Source: Macrococcoides bohemicum
GTDB taxonomy: Bacteria > Bacillota > Bacilli > Staphylococcales > Staphylococcaceae
Assembly: GCF_003259675.1 (NCBI RefSeq)
Contig: NZ_PZJG01000007.1
Location: 1 to 64,000, forward strand
Length of the DNA stretch: 64,000 bases
Direction of reading: 5' to 3'
Part shown: one piece after another, positions 8,842 to 17,957 of the stretch
Numbering within the stretch: position 1 is the stretch's first letter
Layout: every line of letters begins with the position of its first letter
Notes under the pieces: generated by a model
The model's input: the letters and a program-made list of their open reading frames with translations, nothing else
Told to the model about the DNA's origin: nothing
The model's database searches: none
Translations under genes and position numbers: made by a program

Positions 8842-9885
8842 TAGTTTTATATTACGATCTTTCCATTTTACTTCTTTTCTTATATAGATTGCTACAATTG
8901 ATTTCAAAAATACATATACGAAATATACAAGTACAACTGGGTAGCATATTGCAGTGAGTAGCTTAAAGCTTCCAACCAAACAGGACATTCTGTAGAGCAA
9001 AGATACATATAACAAATAAACAATCAAAATCGTTGTGTATTGTGTAGGATGGATAAAGATTAATAGCGGTAAAAACGCCCCTGAAATCCAGCATACAATA
9101 AGTGCTAATACACGCTTATCTGTTCCAGCAGAACCGGCAGCAAAATGCTTCATCCACCCGCTCGTCATCGCAGCTAATCCTTTAGGATACATACGAAAAT
9201 GAATAACATTTTTGCCAATATAATTATACAGATTAAAATGATGTGCCTTAAATGCTGCACCTAGACCAAAACCTTCAATCAGTTGACCGGAAGCTGCACG
9301 GTGCCCATCCGTTATAAAATAACCCTCTTTACTGCATATCACACACGGTCCGAATACGCCTTCTTGACCTTTAAAAACGGAGGTAGCATTCAGTCCTAAT
9401 ACTGTAAGGAGATTAAAATACAATGAACCTTGTTCATACCATTGTTTCATTTCATGATAGGGTTGTATGGACATCAACCCTTCTTTGTACATACCAGCAA
9501 TACGTTGAATCGATTTTTTGTCATAGAACCATGTATCAGCATCTATAAAGAGAAGAATTTCTCCATCAGCCGCTTCAGCACCTTTATAACAAGCCGCTGA
9601 TTTCCCTCTCCAATCCGAATGATCATCTGTACGAATGACTTTAGCACCTAAAGATTGTGCGATTTGAGCAGTATGATCAGTTGAGCCATCATCTACTACG
9701 ATACATTCATATACATCTGATAAATCAAATGAATGAAGCAATTTCTGTAAATTATGTGCTTCATTACGGGCGGGTATAATTACACTAATCTTGCGATTCG
9801 CTATAGGCTGTGCATTAACTAAGGGCCTACGAACAAATAGTAGTAATCCAGCTAGAATACTTAATGATGCCCATAAAATAATCAT
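8839..9885 (-). CDS. crtQ: 4,4'-diaponeurosporenoate glycosyltransferase
   Basis: Family 2 glycosyltransferase expected to attach glucose to the carotenoid acid, the step before acylation in the staphyloxanthin-type pathway. The 348 residues hold an N-terminal membrane segment (about 1-18), the GT-A start SVIIPARNE at about 34-42, VVDDGSTDHT near 64-73, and the metal-binding DAD in LLFIDADTWF near 111-120. Several C-terminal membrane segments follow (about 265-340). Its start overlaps the crtP stop by four bases, showing translational coupling; it is the last gene of the operon. Confidence 0.92.
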   Translation of the reverse strand: MIILWASLSILAGLLLFVRRPLVNAQPIANRKISVIIPARNEAHNLQKLLHSFDLSDVYECIVVDDGSTDHTAQIAQSLGAKVIRTDDHSDWRGKSAACYKGAEAADGEILLFIDADTWFYDKKSIQRIAGMYKEGLMSIQPYHEMKQWYEQGSLYFNLLTVLGLNATSVFKGQEGVFGPCVICSKEGYFITDGHRAASGQLIEGFGLGAAFKAHHFNLYNYIGKNVIHFRMYPKGLAAMTSGWMKHFAAGSAGTDKRVLALIVCWISGAFLPLLIFIHPTQYTTILIVYLLYVSLLYRMSCLVGSFKLLTAICYPVVLVYFVYVFLKSIVAIYIRKEVKWKDRNIKL

Positions 9886-11363
9886 CGTTCTTGTTCCTTA
9901 ATCATTCTTCCTACCTGCTGTCCACTAAGCGTAACCATCGGCATACCTCCTCCAGGATTGACCGTGCCACCGACAAAATAGAGATTATCATAGTGTTCAC
10001 TATGTTTTCTATGCTTAAAACCCTTATTACTCTTGCGATCAGATAACGTACCATAGATTGCACCACGATGTGAGAGATAAGTCTCTTCAATATCATGTGG
10101 TGTCCACATATCCTCCGTTACAATATGACGACGTAAATCCTTAAGTCCCATATTCTCAAGTTTTACAAGTACATTCTGTCTTAGCTCCTGATACGCGCTT
10201 TCTGTGAATGGATTGTCTTGTATATAAGGGATATGCGGTAAGATTTTAATATTTTCGTGCCCTTTTGGTGCTTGTGCTTTGTCTGTTTTATTGGTATTTA
10301 CAACATAAATTGTAGGGTCCACTGGCAGCTTTTTCTCATGAAATACACGCTCAAAATTTTTCTTCGAATCATTAGAAAAGAAGAAATTATGATGCTGTAA
10401 CTGAGGGTACTCCTTATTTACACCAATGTGTAAAACCAGACCTGAACTTGCAGGTTCAAACTTTTTCTTCAGTGCATCTAAATTGCGAGGAGGGTCCACT
10501 AACTTTTCATACAGAGGAATCACTTCCATATTAGACACAAAGTAATCTGCTGTTACGCGTTTGCCATTCTTTAATTGCATCGCTACGATTCGTTTGTCTT
10601 CGGTTTCTAAACTTACAATTTCGCTATCTGTATAAAGATGCACACCTATCTCCTCTGCAAGCTTCACAATTGCATCTGCTAATAGATGCATACCACCAGG
10701 AACATACCACTCTCCTTGCTCATGCTGCATATGACTCATCATATTAAGTACAGCAGGAGCATCGTAGGAAGAAGAGCCAACATACTTGATGAAATACCCA
10801 ATCATATCTCTAAATTCTTCATTAGAAATATAGCGATTAATTGCCTGTTGCATTGTACTGAAATAATCAAAACCTTTAAGTGCCTTAACTGGCCCATGAT
10901 ATTTGATGAGCTTTAGCTTCGTATCTATCCCACGTTCAAAGTAACTATCCTTTGTCAGCTCATGGATACACCCTGCATAGGACAGAAAATTTCTGTACTC
11001 CTCTATATCCTGTGCTGTTAAATACTGATTATTCGCTTGCATCTCTTCAAGATCTCTATATAGATCATAGATGTGACCTGATGGAAAGAAGCATCTCCAT
11101 TGCAAGGGCAGCTCAACGATGTCTACATAATCTTCCATACGCTTTTTACTACCCTTGAATAAGTTTTCAAAAATATAGGGCATCGTAAGGATAGATGGGC
11201 CAAGGTCAAAACCAAATCCATCCTGCGTGAGACGATTCAGTTTTCCACCAAAATGATTGTTCTTCTCATATAAGGACACATTAAATCCAGCTTGTCTTAA
11301 GGTGATTGCAGCAGATAAGCCTCCAAGTCCACCACCTATCACAACAATATTTTTATTATTCAT
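9882..11363 (-). CDS. crtP: 4,4'-diaponeurosporene oxidase (terminal methyl oxidation)
   Basis: FAD-dependent CrtN-like oxidoreductase that oxidises the terminal methyl group of diaponeurosporene. The 493 residues begin with the dinucleotide-binding motif IVVIGGGLGGLSAA and the conserved FDLGPSILTMPY segment (about 52-63); the C-terminal FVGGTVNPGGGMPMV motif is typical of carotenoid desaturase/oxidase proteins. I chose ATG 11363, preceded by GAGGAAGG, because it starts right at the FAD motif; a GTG twelve bases earlier is possible. It lies directly after crtM and overlaps crtQ by four bases. It shares the fold with crtN but is clearly separate. Confidence 0.93.
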   Translation of the reverse strand: MNNKNIVVIGGGLGGLSAAITLRQAGFNVSLYEKNNHFGGKLNRLTQDGFGFDLGPSILTMPYIFENLFKGSKKRMEDYVDIVELPLQWRCFFPSGHIYDLYRDLEEMQANNQYLTAQDIEEYRNFLSYAGCIHELTKDSYFERGIDTKLKLIKYHGPVKALKGFDYFSTMQQAINRYISNEEFRDMIGYFIKYVGSSSYDAPAVLNMMSHMQHEQGEWYVPGGMHLLADAIVKLAEEIGVHLYTDSEIVSLETEDKRIVAMQLKNGKRVTADYFVSNMEVIPLYEKLVDPPRNLDALKKKFEPASSGLVLHIGVNKEYPQLQHHNFFFSNDSKKNFERVFHEKKLPVDPTIYVVNTNKTDKAQAPKGHENIKILPHIPYIQDNPFTESAYQELRQNVLVKLENMGLKDLRRHIVTEDMWTPHDIEETYLSHRGAIYGTLSDRKSNKGFKHRKHSEHYDNLYFVGGTVNPGGGMPMVTLSGQQVGRMIKEQER

Positions 11364-11371
11364 GTCCTTCC

Positions 11372-12235
11372 TCACTTTCTTTTCAGATATGAAATAGCTT
11401 CTTTCTTCAATCGATATTTATCTAAAAGAGAGACATGATTTCTTTTTGTAAAGCAATCATAGTCATTTCTTCTAATCTCATTTAATATCTCTTTGTACAC
11501 TAACATAGAAAGTAATAACGGCATCCTCGCCTCTTGTTTATAATGCGTAATAGAGTGACAAAACTCGTCATACAATCTTTCTGCGTATTGTGCAAGAGTC
11601 TCCCACATCCCCACAAATGCACTATTGACTTCATGGGATTCAAGGTCTTGTTGTGTATAATTCCATTGACGCATTATCTGTGCTGGGAGATAGATACGTT
11701 GATGAACTTTAAAGTCTTCTCCAATATCTCTCAATATATTAGTAATTTGCATAGCAACACCTAATTTTTCTGCATTTTGCTTCAATTCCAAAGTAACATC
11801 TTCAGATAGGATGGGTAACAACATTCTCCCGACTGAACCTGCAACATATTGACTGTAACGCTCTAAGTCCGCCATTGTTTCAGGTTGTGTATATACTAAA
11901 TCCATCTGCTGACCTGCTAGTTGCATCTTAAACGCAGAAATTTCTAGAGGATATCGATAGCGTACATCAGCTAGTGCACGCCACATCGGTTGGTCAATTA
12001 TCAAGCCTTGCTCAAACTGTTTAAACTGATCGCTAAGGGTATCGAGCTCTGCTTTTCTATATTGAACTGATTCTTTCTGATCCACCATGTCATCAGCCAT
12101 GCGACAAAAAGCATAGACTGCATAGACGGCCTTTGCATCATTTTTAGGGAGCTGCTTGAAACCATAATAGAAAGATTTTGAATGCTGTTTAATAATAGCC
12201 TCACAGTATTGGTAATCTTTATCGATTGTACTCAT
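11372..12235 (-). CDS. crtM: 4,4'-diapophytoene (dehydrosqualene) synthase
   Basis: Condenses two farnesyl diphosphates into dehydrosqualene, the first committed step of C30 carotenoid synthesis. The 287 residues carry both aspartate-rich Mg-binding motifs: the first in CRMADDMVD (about 44-52) and the second in NILRDIGEDF (about 165-174). YGFKQLPKNDAKAVYAVYAFCR is split across the N-terminal helices. It sits between crtN (8 bases upstream) and crtP (stop next to the crtP ribosome site). Confidence 0.95.
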   Translation of the reverse strand: MSTIDKDYQYCEAIIKQHSKSFYYGFKQLPKNDAKAVYAVYAFCRMADDMVDQKESVQYRKAELDTLSDQFKQFEQGLIIDQPMWRALADVRYRYPLEISAFKMQLAGQQMDLVYTQPETMADLERYSQYVAGSVGRMLLPILSEDVTLELKQNAEKLGVAMQITNILRDIGEDFKVHQRIYLPAQIMRQWNYTQQDLESHEVNSAFVGMWETLAQYAERLYDEFCHSITHYKQEARMPLLLSMLVYKEILNEIRRNDYDCFTKRNHVSLLDKYRLKKEAISYLKRK

Positions 12236-12243
12236 AACCTCAC

Positions 12244-13740
12244 CTACTTTCGATCATCTAGTATCAATTCACCTACAGCAATCTTAGATGATAACAGTAC
12301 AATTGGTACACCTGCTCCTGGATGCGTACTACTACCAGTAAAGTATAAGTGCTCACAGTGTGTTGCTTTACTTTGAGGACGAAGATGATTACTTTGAAAT
12401 AGTGTAGGCTGTAAGCCGAATGTCGCACCATTATAAGCATTAAAGTTTTTCTTGAACTCAGCTGGTGTCATCATCATTTCAGTGATAATTTCATCTCTGA
12501 TATTATTCATGCCAGGCAATTTTTCAAGTTTGTCTAGAATTTTCTCTTTATAAAATGACCTTGTTGCGTCGTTCCATTCATATTGGGCAGTAGAAAGTTC
12601 TGATACTGGCATCAGCACATATAACCCGTCTTTACCCGGAGGTGCAAGTGATGGATCGATTTTAGAAGCGATATACATATAGATTGAAGGATCTTCTACC
12701 TTACGACCATCAAAGATTTGTTTGATGTTGTCATCTAAGTCCTCAGAGAAAATAAAGTTGTGAATATTATCAATCTCGTGAAATTTACGGTCAACACCGA
12801 GATAGAGGACAAAGCATGAACATGAGTAGTCTAGTTTATCTATCTTCTCATCGGTATACTTTCCTTTTGATTCTTTTGATGTTACAAGTGACTTCATAGC
12901 ATATGGAAAATCAGCGTTACACATAACGTAATCAGAAGGTATCAATTCATCATCCACTATAATTCCTTTAGCGATGCCATCTTCTATCTTGATTTCTTCC
13001 ACTGCTTTACCATAATGAATTTTACCTCCTAGTTCTTTGAATAGACGTTCCATCGCTGTTGCCATCGTATGCATACCGCCTTTAATGAACCAAATACCAT
13101 ACAAAAATTCAATCATAGGAATAATCGTATATAATGACGGGCTCTTAGAAGGTGAGATACCGATGTACAGTGTCTGGAAGCTGATCATATCTCTGAGTCG
13201 CTTATTCTTTATATATTTGTTCATCGTGCTCTCTGCATTGCCAAGCGTTCTTAACTTTAACCCTTGATTAATCATATTAAGGTTGTAGAAGTCTTTCTTA
13301 GTTCTGAAAGATCTTTGCAAAAAATAGTTCTTAGCAATATTGAAACGGCTGTACAAATCACTGATATACCTTAAAAAACCTTCAGCGTCTTTTTCGCTCG
13401 ACATCTCAAAGAGCTGCATGAGTTCTACCAGATCATTGGAAACATCGATCTTTTCACTACCATTGTTAAAAAATCCTGAGAACATGGGATTGAGCTTCTG
13501 CATCGGTATATAATCGTCTGGATTCCTACCTGCAAGTTCAAAGACTTCACGATACAACTCGGGCATCATTACAATCGTCGGACCTACATCAAAAAAGAAA
13601 CCATCCTTTTCGATTTGATGCATTTTCCCTCCAGGCAAATGCTCTTTTTCATAGATTTCAACTTCATATCCCTCGTGCTGCAAACGTATTGCGCTTGCAA
13701 GCCCTGCAACCCCTGCACCTATAACGATAACTCTTTTCAT
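12244..13740 (-). CDS. crtN: 4,4'-diapophytoene desaturase (dehydrosqualene desaturase)
   Basis: FAD enzyme that desaturates diapophytoene to the yellow diaponeurosporene. It is 498 residues from ATG 13740, chosen because GGGAGTG precedes it and the FAD motif VIVIGAGVAGLASA starts at once; a longer frame opens at 13782 inside fni. FDVGPTIVMMPELY is at about 54-67 and the C-terminal FTGSSTHPGAGVP motif is intact. It overlaps nothing and starts 11 bases after fni. Confidence 0.95.
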   Translation of the reverse strand: MKRVIVIGAGVAGLASAIRLQHEGYEVEIYEKEHLPGGKMHQIEKDGFFFDVGPTIVMMPELYREVFELAGRNPDDYIPMQKLNPMFSGFFNNGSEKIDVSNDLVELMQLFEMSSEKDAEGFLRYISDLYSRFNIAKNYFLQRSFRTKKDFYNLNMINQGLKLRTLGNAESTMNKYIKNKRLRDMISFQTLYIGISPSKSPSLYTIIPMIEFLYGIWFIKGGMHTMATAMERLFKELGGKIHYGKAVEEIKIEDGIAKGIIVDDELIPSDYVMCNADFPYAMKSLVTSKESKGKYTDEKIDKLDYSCSCFVLYLGVDRKFHEIDNIHNFIFSEDLDDNIKQIFDGRKVEDPSIYMYIASKIDPSLAPPGKDGLYVLMPVSELSTAQYEWNDATRSFYKEKILDKLEKLPGMNNIRDEIITEMMMTPAEFKKNFNAYNGATFGLQPTLFQSNHLRPQSKATHCEHLYFTGSSTHPGAGVPIVLLSSKIAVGELILDDRK

Positions 13741-13751
13741 ATGGTCACTCC

Positions 13752-14771
13752 CTATCCGTTTCTTTGCTGATACCATGCCCACACATCCTTTTGAAGCACA
13801 TATTGGACAGACTTCAGGTCTTGAATACTTGTCTTTCCAACCATGGTGCTCAGTAGTATAAGCTGCTCATTAAGATAATCTATATACTCTATGGTTGCTT
13901 CTATACCACTCTCTTGCAATTTAAGTAATATAGGTCTCGATAACCCTACAGCTTGTGCACCAAGTACAAGGCACTTTAATACATCTAGGGGATTTCTAAT
14001 GCCACCACTAGCTAAAGTTTCTAGTGCTATATTCTGACTTTCTATAAGTGAGATAGCAGTCGACTGACCCCAATCCTTCAAGTAGTCAAATTCTTTCATC
14101 GTTCTTCTTTCATTCTCAATATAGATAAAATTTGTGCCTCCACTACCACTCACATCTATAGTTTTTACACCGGCTGCTTTAAGCGCCAGCATCGTCTCTC
14201 GACTCATTCCAAATCCTACTTCTTTAACGATGACAGGCACACCTATAGACGTAACAATAGCTTCAATATTTTCAAGCCATCTGCTGAAAGTTCTATTTCC
14301 TTCTGGCATAACAAGTTCTTGTGGTGCATTAACATGAATCTGTAGCGCATCTGCTTGTAATAAATCTACGGCCCTTTTGGCAAATTCTGTCGATACATCT
14401 GCCCCAACATTACTGAACAAAGGGCCTTTATAGATTTCTCGAACAATAGCATAAGTTTGAGCTAAAGTATTATCTTTCAAAGCAGCATGTGTTGATCCTA
14501 CAGCTATTGCGGTATTTGTTTCACGTGCAACTATTGCAAGCTTCTTATTAATTTCTCCTGCCCGCATACTCCCCCCTGTCATCGCATTGATATAAATCGG
14601 TGTTGCAAGTTTAATACCTTGAATTTGCGTTTCTAAATTAATATCCTTAACATCACATTGTGGTAGTGATTGATGAATCAGTTTAATAGAATCAAAATCA
14701 GACTGAGATACACTAGGATGGTCCAGCGCTAATTGAATATGCTCATCTTTTCTCTTAGTACGTTTATCCAC
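13752..14771 (-). CDS. fni: Isopentenyl-diphosphate delta-isomerase, type 2 (FMN-dependent)
   Basis: Interconverts isopentenyl and dimethylallyl diphosphate in the cytosol, balancing C5 units for farnesyl diphosphate and so for carotenoids. The 339 residues show the type 2 motifs: RKDEHIQLAL at about 6-15, the FMN-site INAMTGGS near 61-68, VGSTHAAL near 97, and GGIRNPLDVLKCLVLGA near 257-273. It is inside the crt operon, 20 bases after crtO and 11 before crtN. In S. aureus fni is known to sit elsewhere, so this linkage is notable. Confidence 0.95.
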   Translation of the reverse strand: MDKRTKRKDEHIQLALDHPSVSQSDFDSIKLIHQSLPQCDVKDINLETQIQGIKLATPIYINAMTGGSMRAGEINKKLAIVARETNTAIAVGSTHAALKDNTLAQTYAIVREIYKGPLFSNVGADVSTEFAKRAVDLLQADALQIHVNAPQELVMPEGNRTFSRWLENIEAIVTSIGVPVIVKEVGFGMSRETMLALKAAGVKTIDVSGSGGTNFIYIENERRTMKEFDYLKDWGQSTAISLIESQNIALETLASGGIRNPLDVLKCLVLGAQAVGLSRPILLKLQESGIEATIEYIDYLNEQLILLSTMVGKTSIQDLKSVQYVLQKDVWAWYQQRNG

Positions 14772-14791
14772 TTAATCTTCCTTTCTTAACG

Positions 14792-15271
14792 TTATTTGTG
14801 CTTACGTTGCTTGTAATAATAGAGTCTCTCGATTTTCGGTCTATTATATCGCTGCGTTATGATAAATGGAAAATTACTACAAAATGCATAGATGACATTG
14901 ATCCATGCTGCAAAACGTGGATTAAACAAGAAAAATAAAGGCGCAGGCAATATTGATATCCAATGTGTGAACTCTGCACGTCGCATTTCTATAATAAACT
15001 TGCTTAACGTGTTCATATTAAAATCAGGTAATGTCTTTTTATTATAATTTCTTTTCATAAGTGAAGCACCATCTGGTAGATATGCTTTCCATTGCTTAAC
15101 TTTAAATAAATGATTCCATATTTCTCCGGAACGCTCAAATTTAAACGTCTTAAATAATCTGCTGTTTCGATGAAAAAAGTCATCTGATATTCGTGCCGAT
15201 AATGAGGCGATAATAAGGTGAGCACTTAGCCAAACAATACTATTTTTGACGATTAATTTAATAGACCTCAT
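14792..15271 (-). CDS. crtO: Glycosyl-4,4'-diaponeurosporenoate acyltransferase
   Basis: Last enzyme of the staphyloxanthin pathway; it acylates the glucose of the glycosylated carotenoid. The 159-residue membrane protein has the conserved FKTFKFERSGEIWNHLFKVKQ segment split around residues 41-61, then WKAYLPDGASLMKR, RRAEFTHWISILPAPLFF and PFIITQRYNRPKIERL near the C-terminus. Hydrophobic segments lie at about 10-28 and 102-135. AAAGGAGG is 6 bases upstream of ATG 15271. It is the first gene of the operon and sits directly behind a terminator-like leader hairpin. Confidence 0.88.
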   Translation of the reverse strand: MRSIKLIVKNSIVWLSAHLIIASLSARISDDFFHRNSRLFKTFKFERSGEIWNHLFKVKQWKAYLPDGASLMKRNYNKKTLPDFNMNTLSKFIIEMRRAEFTHWISILPAPLFFLFNPRFAAWINVIYAFCSNFPFIITQRYNRPKIERLYYYKQRKHK

Positions 15272-15285
15272 ATGTCCTCCTTTAC

Positions 15286-15395
15286 AAAAAAACCAGCTGT
15301 CACGCAGCTGGGCCCGTAGTCGGTAACCATCATTATGTTACCGACTGTTATTTCAATTTTATCACTGTAAAATTATACAGCAAGGTATTATATAT
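15286..15395 (-). promoter_or_regulatory. crt operon leader: candidate promoter, upstream stem and intrinsic terminator (attenuator-like)
   Basis: Read on the minus strand, a TTGCTG/TAAAAT promoter-like pair (16-base spacer) at about 15362-15389 is followed by a 10-bp stem (15318-15327 with 15337-15346, 9-nt loop), then CCAGCTG-N5-CAGCTGG (15293-15311) with seven Ts (15286-15292). The T-run abuts the crtO ribosome site. This looks like an attenuator or riboregulated leader. The other reading is a plain terminator for hxlR, but its stop is 230 bases upstream with a promoter-like stretch between. No GGGTAT-type sigma-B box was seen. Confidence 0.5.
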
Positions 15396-15543
15396 AATAT
15401 TAATATATTTTTATACTAACACCGATATTCTTACACACAATAGCTATAGAGATAGTAGTGTTGCTTTCAACCAGTAACTCAGCATATACCTAATGCCTAA
15501 CCAGCTATGCTATAATTCCGAGAAACCTTTAAACGACGCAGCG

Positions 15544-15909
15544 CTATGTTATCTTATTATGATTATCACCTTTAATCACCTGCAAAAACTCATCTCCCCA
15601 ATTACAAATCGAAAAAACTACTCCATCAAGTTTCAACCCTATTTCTGTCAATTTGTAATCTACCTTAGGTGGCACTACTGGGTACACTGTTCTTTCAATG
15701 ATTTTGTCTTGTTCCAGCTCGCGAAGTTGTCTGATTAACATACGCTGATTGATATCAGGAAGTTTATTTTGTAACTCACTTAATCTTAATCTGTCCTCAT
15801 GCAAAAGATGATAGATGATTGCAATTTTCCATCGACCTCCAATTACAGATAATGCCAAATCTTTCGATGTATAGAATTCCTTATTATTATATTCAATGAA
15901 CATATTCAT
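15544..15909 (-). CDS. hxlR: HxlR-family winged-helix regulator, likely of hxlAB
   Basis: A 121-residue MarR-like DNA-binding protein with the HxlR signature GGRWKIAIIYHLL (about 24-36), then LRLSELQNKLPDINQRMLIRQLRELE as the recognition helices, and the wing PPKVDYKLTEIG. In Bacillus subtilis HxlR activates hxlAB in response to formaldehyde, and here the gene is divergent from hxlAB with 93 bases between. It lacks the N-terminal cysteine usual in B. subtilis HxlR, so the inducer could differ. Confidence 0.8.
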   Translation of the reverse strand: MNMFIEYNNKEFYTSKDLALSVIGGRWKIAIIYHLLHEDRLRLSELQNKLPDINQRMLIRQLRELEQDKIIERTVYPVVPPKVDYKLTEIGLKLDGVVFSICNWGDEFLQVIKGDNHNKIT

Positions 15910-15941
15910 TCCTCTTTTCTATGGTGACGAAAATGTCAGTA

Positions 15942-15970
15942 TTGTTATTTGTAATCCATAGTATCATAAT
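15942..15970 (+). promoter_or_regulatory. hxlAB promoter (sigma-A type)
   Basis: TTGTTA (15942-15947) and CATAAT (15965-15970) are 17 bases apart, 33 bases before the hxlA start, which also has an AGGAG ribosome site. It is in the hxlR-hxlA divergent region, where an HxlR site is expected. Confidence 0.5.
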
Positions 15971-16002
15971 AGAGTTATAAAAGATAGATAGGAGAAATTA
16001 TT

Positions 16003-16638
16003 ATGAAATTACAATTAGCAATCGATTTATTAGATCAAGTAGAGGCAGCAAAGCTAGCTCAAGAAGTAGAAGAATTTATTGATATCGTAGAAATTGGAAC
16101 ACCTATCGTTATAAACGAAGGGCTATCTGCCGTTGAACATATGAGTAAATCAGTTAATAACACACAAGTATTAGCAGACTTAAAAATTATGGATGCTGCT
16201 GGATATGAAGTAAGCCAAGCGATAAAGTTTGGTGCTGATATCGTAACAATCTTAGGAGTGGCTGAAGATGCTTCAATCAAAAGCGCTATTGAAGAAGCAC
16301 ACAAACACGGTAAAGAACTATTGGTTGATATGATCGCAGTTCAAAATTTAGAACAGCGTGCAGCTGAATTAGATAAAATGGGTGCTGATTATATCGCAGT
16401 TCACACTGGATATGATTTACAAGCTGAAGGTGTATCACCTTTAGAAAGTTTACGTACTGTGAAATCAGTGATTTCAAATTCTAAAGTAGCTGTAGCTGGA
16501 GGTATTAAACCTGATACAATCGAAACAGTAGCAGCCGAAAAACCTGACCTAATTATCGTAGGTGGCGGTATCGCGAATGCTGATGATCCAAAAGCTGCTG
16601 CTAAAAAATGTCGTGAAATCGTTGATGCACATGCTTAA
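16003..16638 (+). CDS. hxlA: 3-hexulose-6-phosphate synthase
   Basis: Joins formaldehyde to ribulose-5-phosphate to make 3-hexulose-6-phosphate, the fixing step of the ribulose monophosphate route used here for formaldehyde detoxification. The 211-residue TIM barrel belongs to the orotidine decarboxylase suprafamily: LQLAIDLLD at 3-11, EIGTPIVINEG near 31-41, DLKIMDAAGYE near 60-70, VAVAGGIKPDT and IIVGGGIA near the C-terminus. AGGAG precedes ATG 16003. It overlaps hxlB by 8 bases. Confidence 0.93.
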   Translation: MKLQLAIDLLDQVEAAKLAQEVEEFIDIVEIGTPIVINEGLSAVEHMSKSVNNTQVLADLKIMDAAGYEVSQAIKFGADIVTILGVAEDASIKSAIEEAHKHGKELLVDMIAVQNLEQRAAELDKMGADYIAVHTGYDLQAEGVSPLESLRTVKSVISNSKVAVAGGIKPDTIETVAAEKPDLIIVGGGIANADDPKAAAKKCREIVDAHA

Positions 16639-17173
16639 TCATTTTGAATTAATTTTAAATGAAATAAAGCAGACATTATCACATGTTGATGTAGCAGAAT
16701 CAGAGAAATTTTCAAAAGATCTTATGGATGCATCATCAATATTTGTAGCCGGTAAAGGCCGTTCTGGTCTTGTCATTAAGAGCTTTGCCATGAGATTAAA
16801 TCAATTAGGCAAAAAGGCTTATGTCGTGGGTGAAACAAATACACCATCAATCCAGAAAAATGATGTGTTCGTTATAGCGTCAGGTTCAGGCTCTACAGCT
16901 CATTTAAAATTTCTCGCACAAACAGCGAAAGATAATGAAGCATATGTGTTATTATTATCAACAAAAGACGAATCACCCATTGCTGATATTGCAGACCTAA
17001 CCATCGTATTACCTGCTGGTACAAAATACGATGCAGAAGGTTCAAAACAACCTTTAGGCAGTCTCTTTGAGCAAAGCAGTCAAATCTATTTAGATAGCGT
17101 CGTGTTAACGATTCAAGAAGCACTGAATGTTGATGAAGTTACAATGCAGAATAATCATGCAAATTTAGAGTAA
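16631..17173 (+). CDS. hxlB: 6-phospho-3-hexuloisomerase
   Basis: SIS-domain isomerase turning 3-hexulose-6-phosphate into fructose-6-phosphate, completing formaldehyde assimilation begun by HxlA. The 180 residues show FVAGKGRSGLVIKSFAMRL (about 37-55), the phosphosugar-binding IASGSGST (about 81-88), and LGSLFEQSSQIYLD near 143-156 with the family catalytic Glu. I placed the start at ATG 16631 by alignment to family length; it overlaps the hxlA end by 8 bases, and ATG 16625 is also possible. Confidence 0.92.
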   Translation: MLNHFELILNEIKQTLSHVDVAESEKFSKDLMDASSIFVAGKGRSGLVIKSFAMRLNQLGKKAYVVGETNTPSIQKNDVFVIASGSGSTAHLKFLAQTAKDNEAYVLLLSTKDESPIADIADLTIVLPAGTKYDAEGSKQPLGSLFEQSSQIYLDSVVLTIQEALNVDEVTMQNNHANLE

Positions 17174-17193
17174 TAAAAATCCGAAACAATAAT

Positions 17194-17226
17194 AAAACGC
17201 TCTCTATAATTATAGGGAGGCGTTTT
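17194..17226 (+). terminator. hxlAB terminator
   Basis: AAAACGC (17194-17200) pairs with GCGTTTT (17220-17226) through an imperfect inner stem. It lies 20 bases after the hxlB stop and just before the first att-like repeat. Confidence 0.7.
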
Positions 17227-17245
17227 AATGTTAAGAAAAAATTAA

Positions 17246-17259
17246 ATCACTTATGATAA
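17246..17259 (+). repeat. SCC-type att copy 1 (left limit of the island)
   Basis: ATCACTTATGATAA matches the core ATCAYTTRTGATAA shared with the rlmH 3' end (52264-52277), in the same orientation. It sits exactly between the hxlAB terminator and an arsB gene that is cut off at this point, as expected at a site-specific junction. The flanks are less conserved than in the other copies. Confidence 0.6.
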
Positions 17260-17274
17260 CCTTCTGCTTATCAG

Positions 17275-17739
<465 letters not shown>

Positions 17740-17791
17740 CAACATTCACCTGATTTCATATTATTACATACACAGCGTTGGTTAATAGATT

Positions 17792-17825
17792 AACACCTAT
17801 ATAGATATATGTATATATAGGTGTT
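17792..17825. repeat. Inverted repeat upstream of the arsB remnant
   Basis: A 12-bp perfect inverted repeat (17792-17803 with 17814-17825; arms AACACCTATATA) lies 53 bases upstream of the arsB start. It may be an old operator or part of a terminator; no ArsR gene is nearby to support an operator. Confidence 0.4.
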
Positions 17826-17890
17826 TGACTGTATCGTAATTACAAGTATTAAAATTGTGATGACGAGTAGTTAATGTCGTTTCAATAAAA

Positions 17891-17940
17891 AAAGGCACAT
17901 CCACATTATTGAACAATTCTTCAATATGTGATGTGCCTTT
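17891..17940 (-). terminator. merA terminator
   Basis: AAAGGCACATC (17891-17901) pairs with GATGTGCCTTT (17930-17940), with further pairing inside. On the minus strand the stem is followed by a T-run, 18 bases past the merA stop. Confidence 0.75.
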
Positions 17941-17957
17941 GTTACATTTTTATATAA

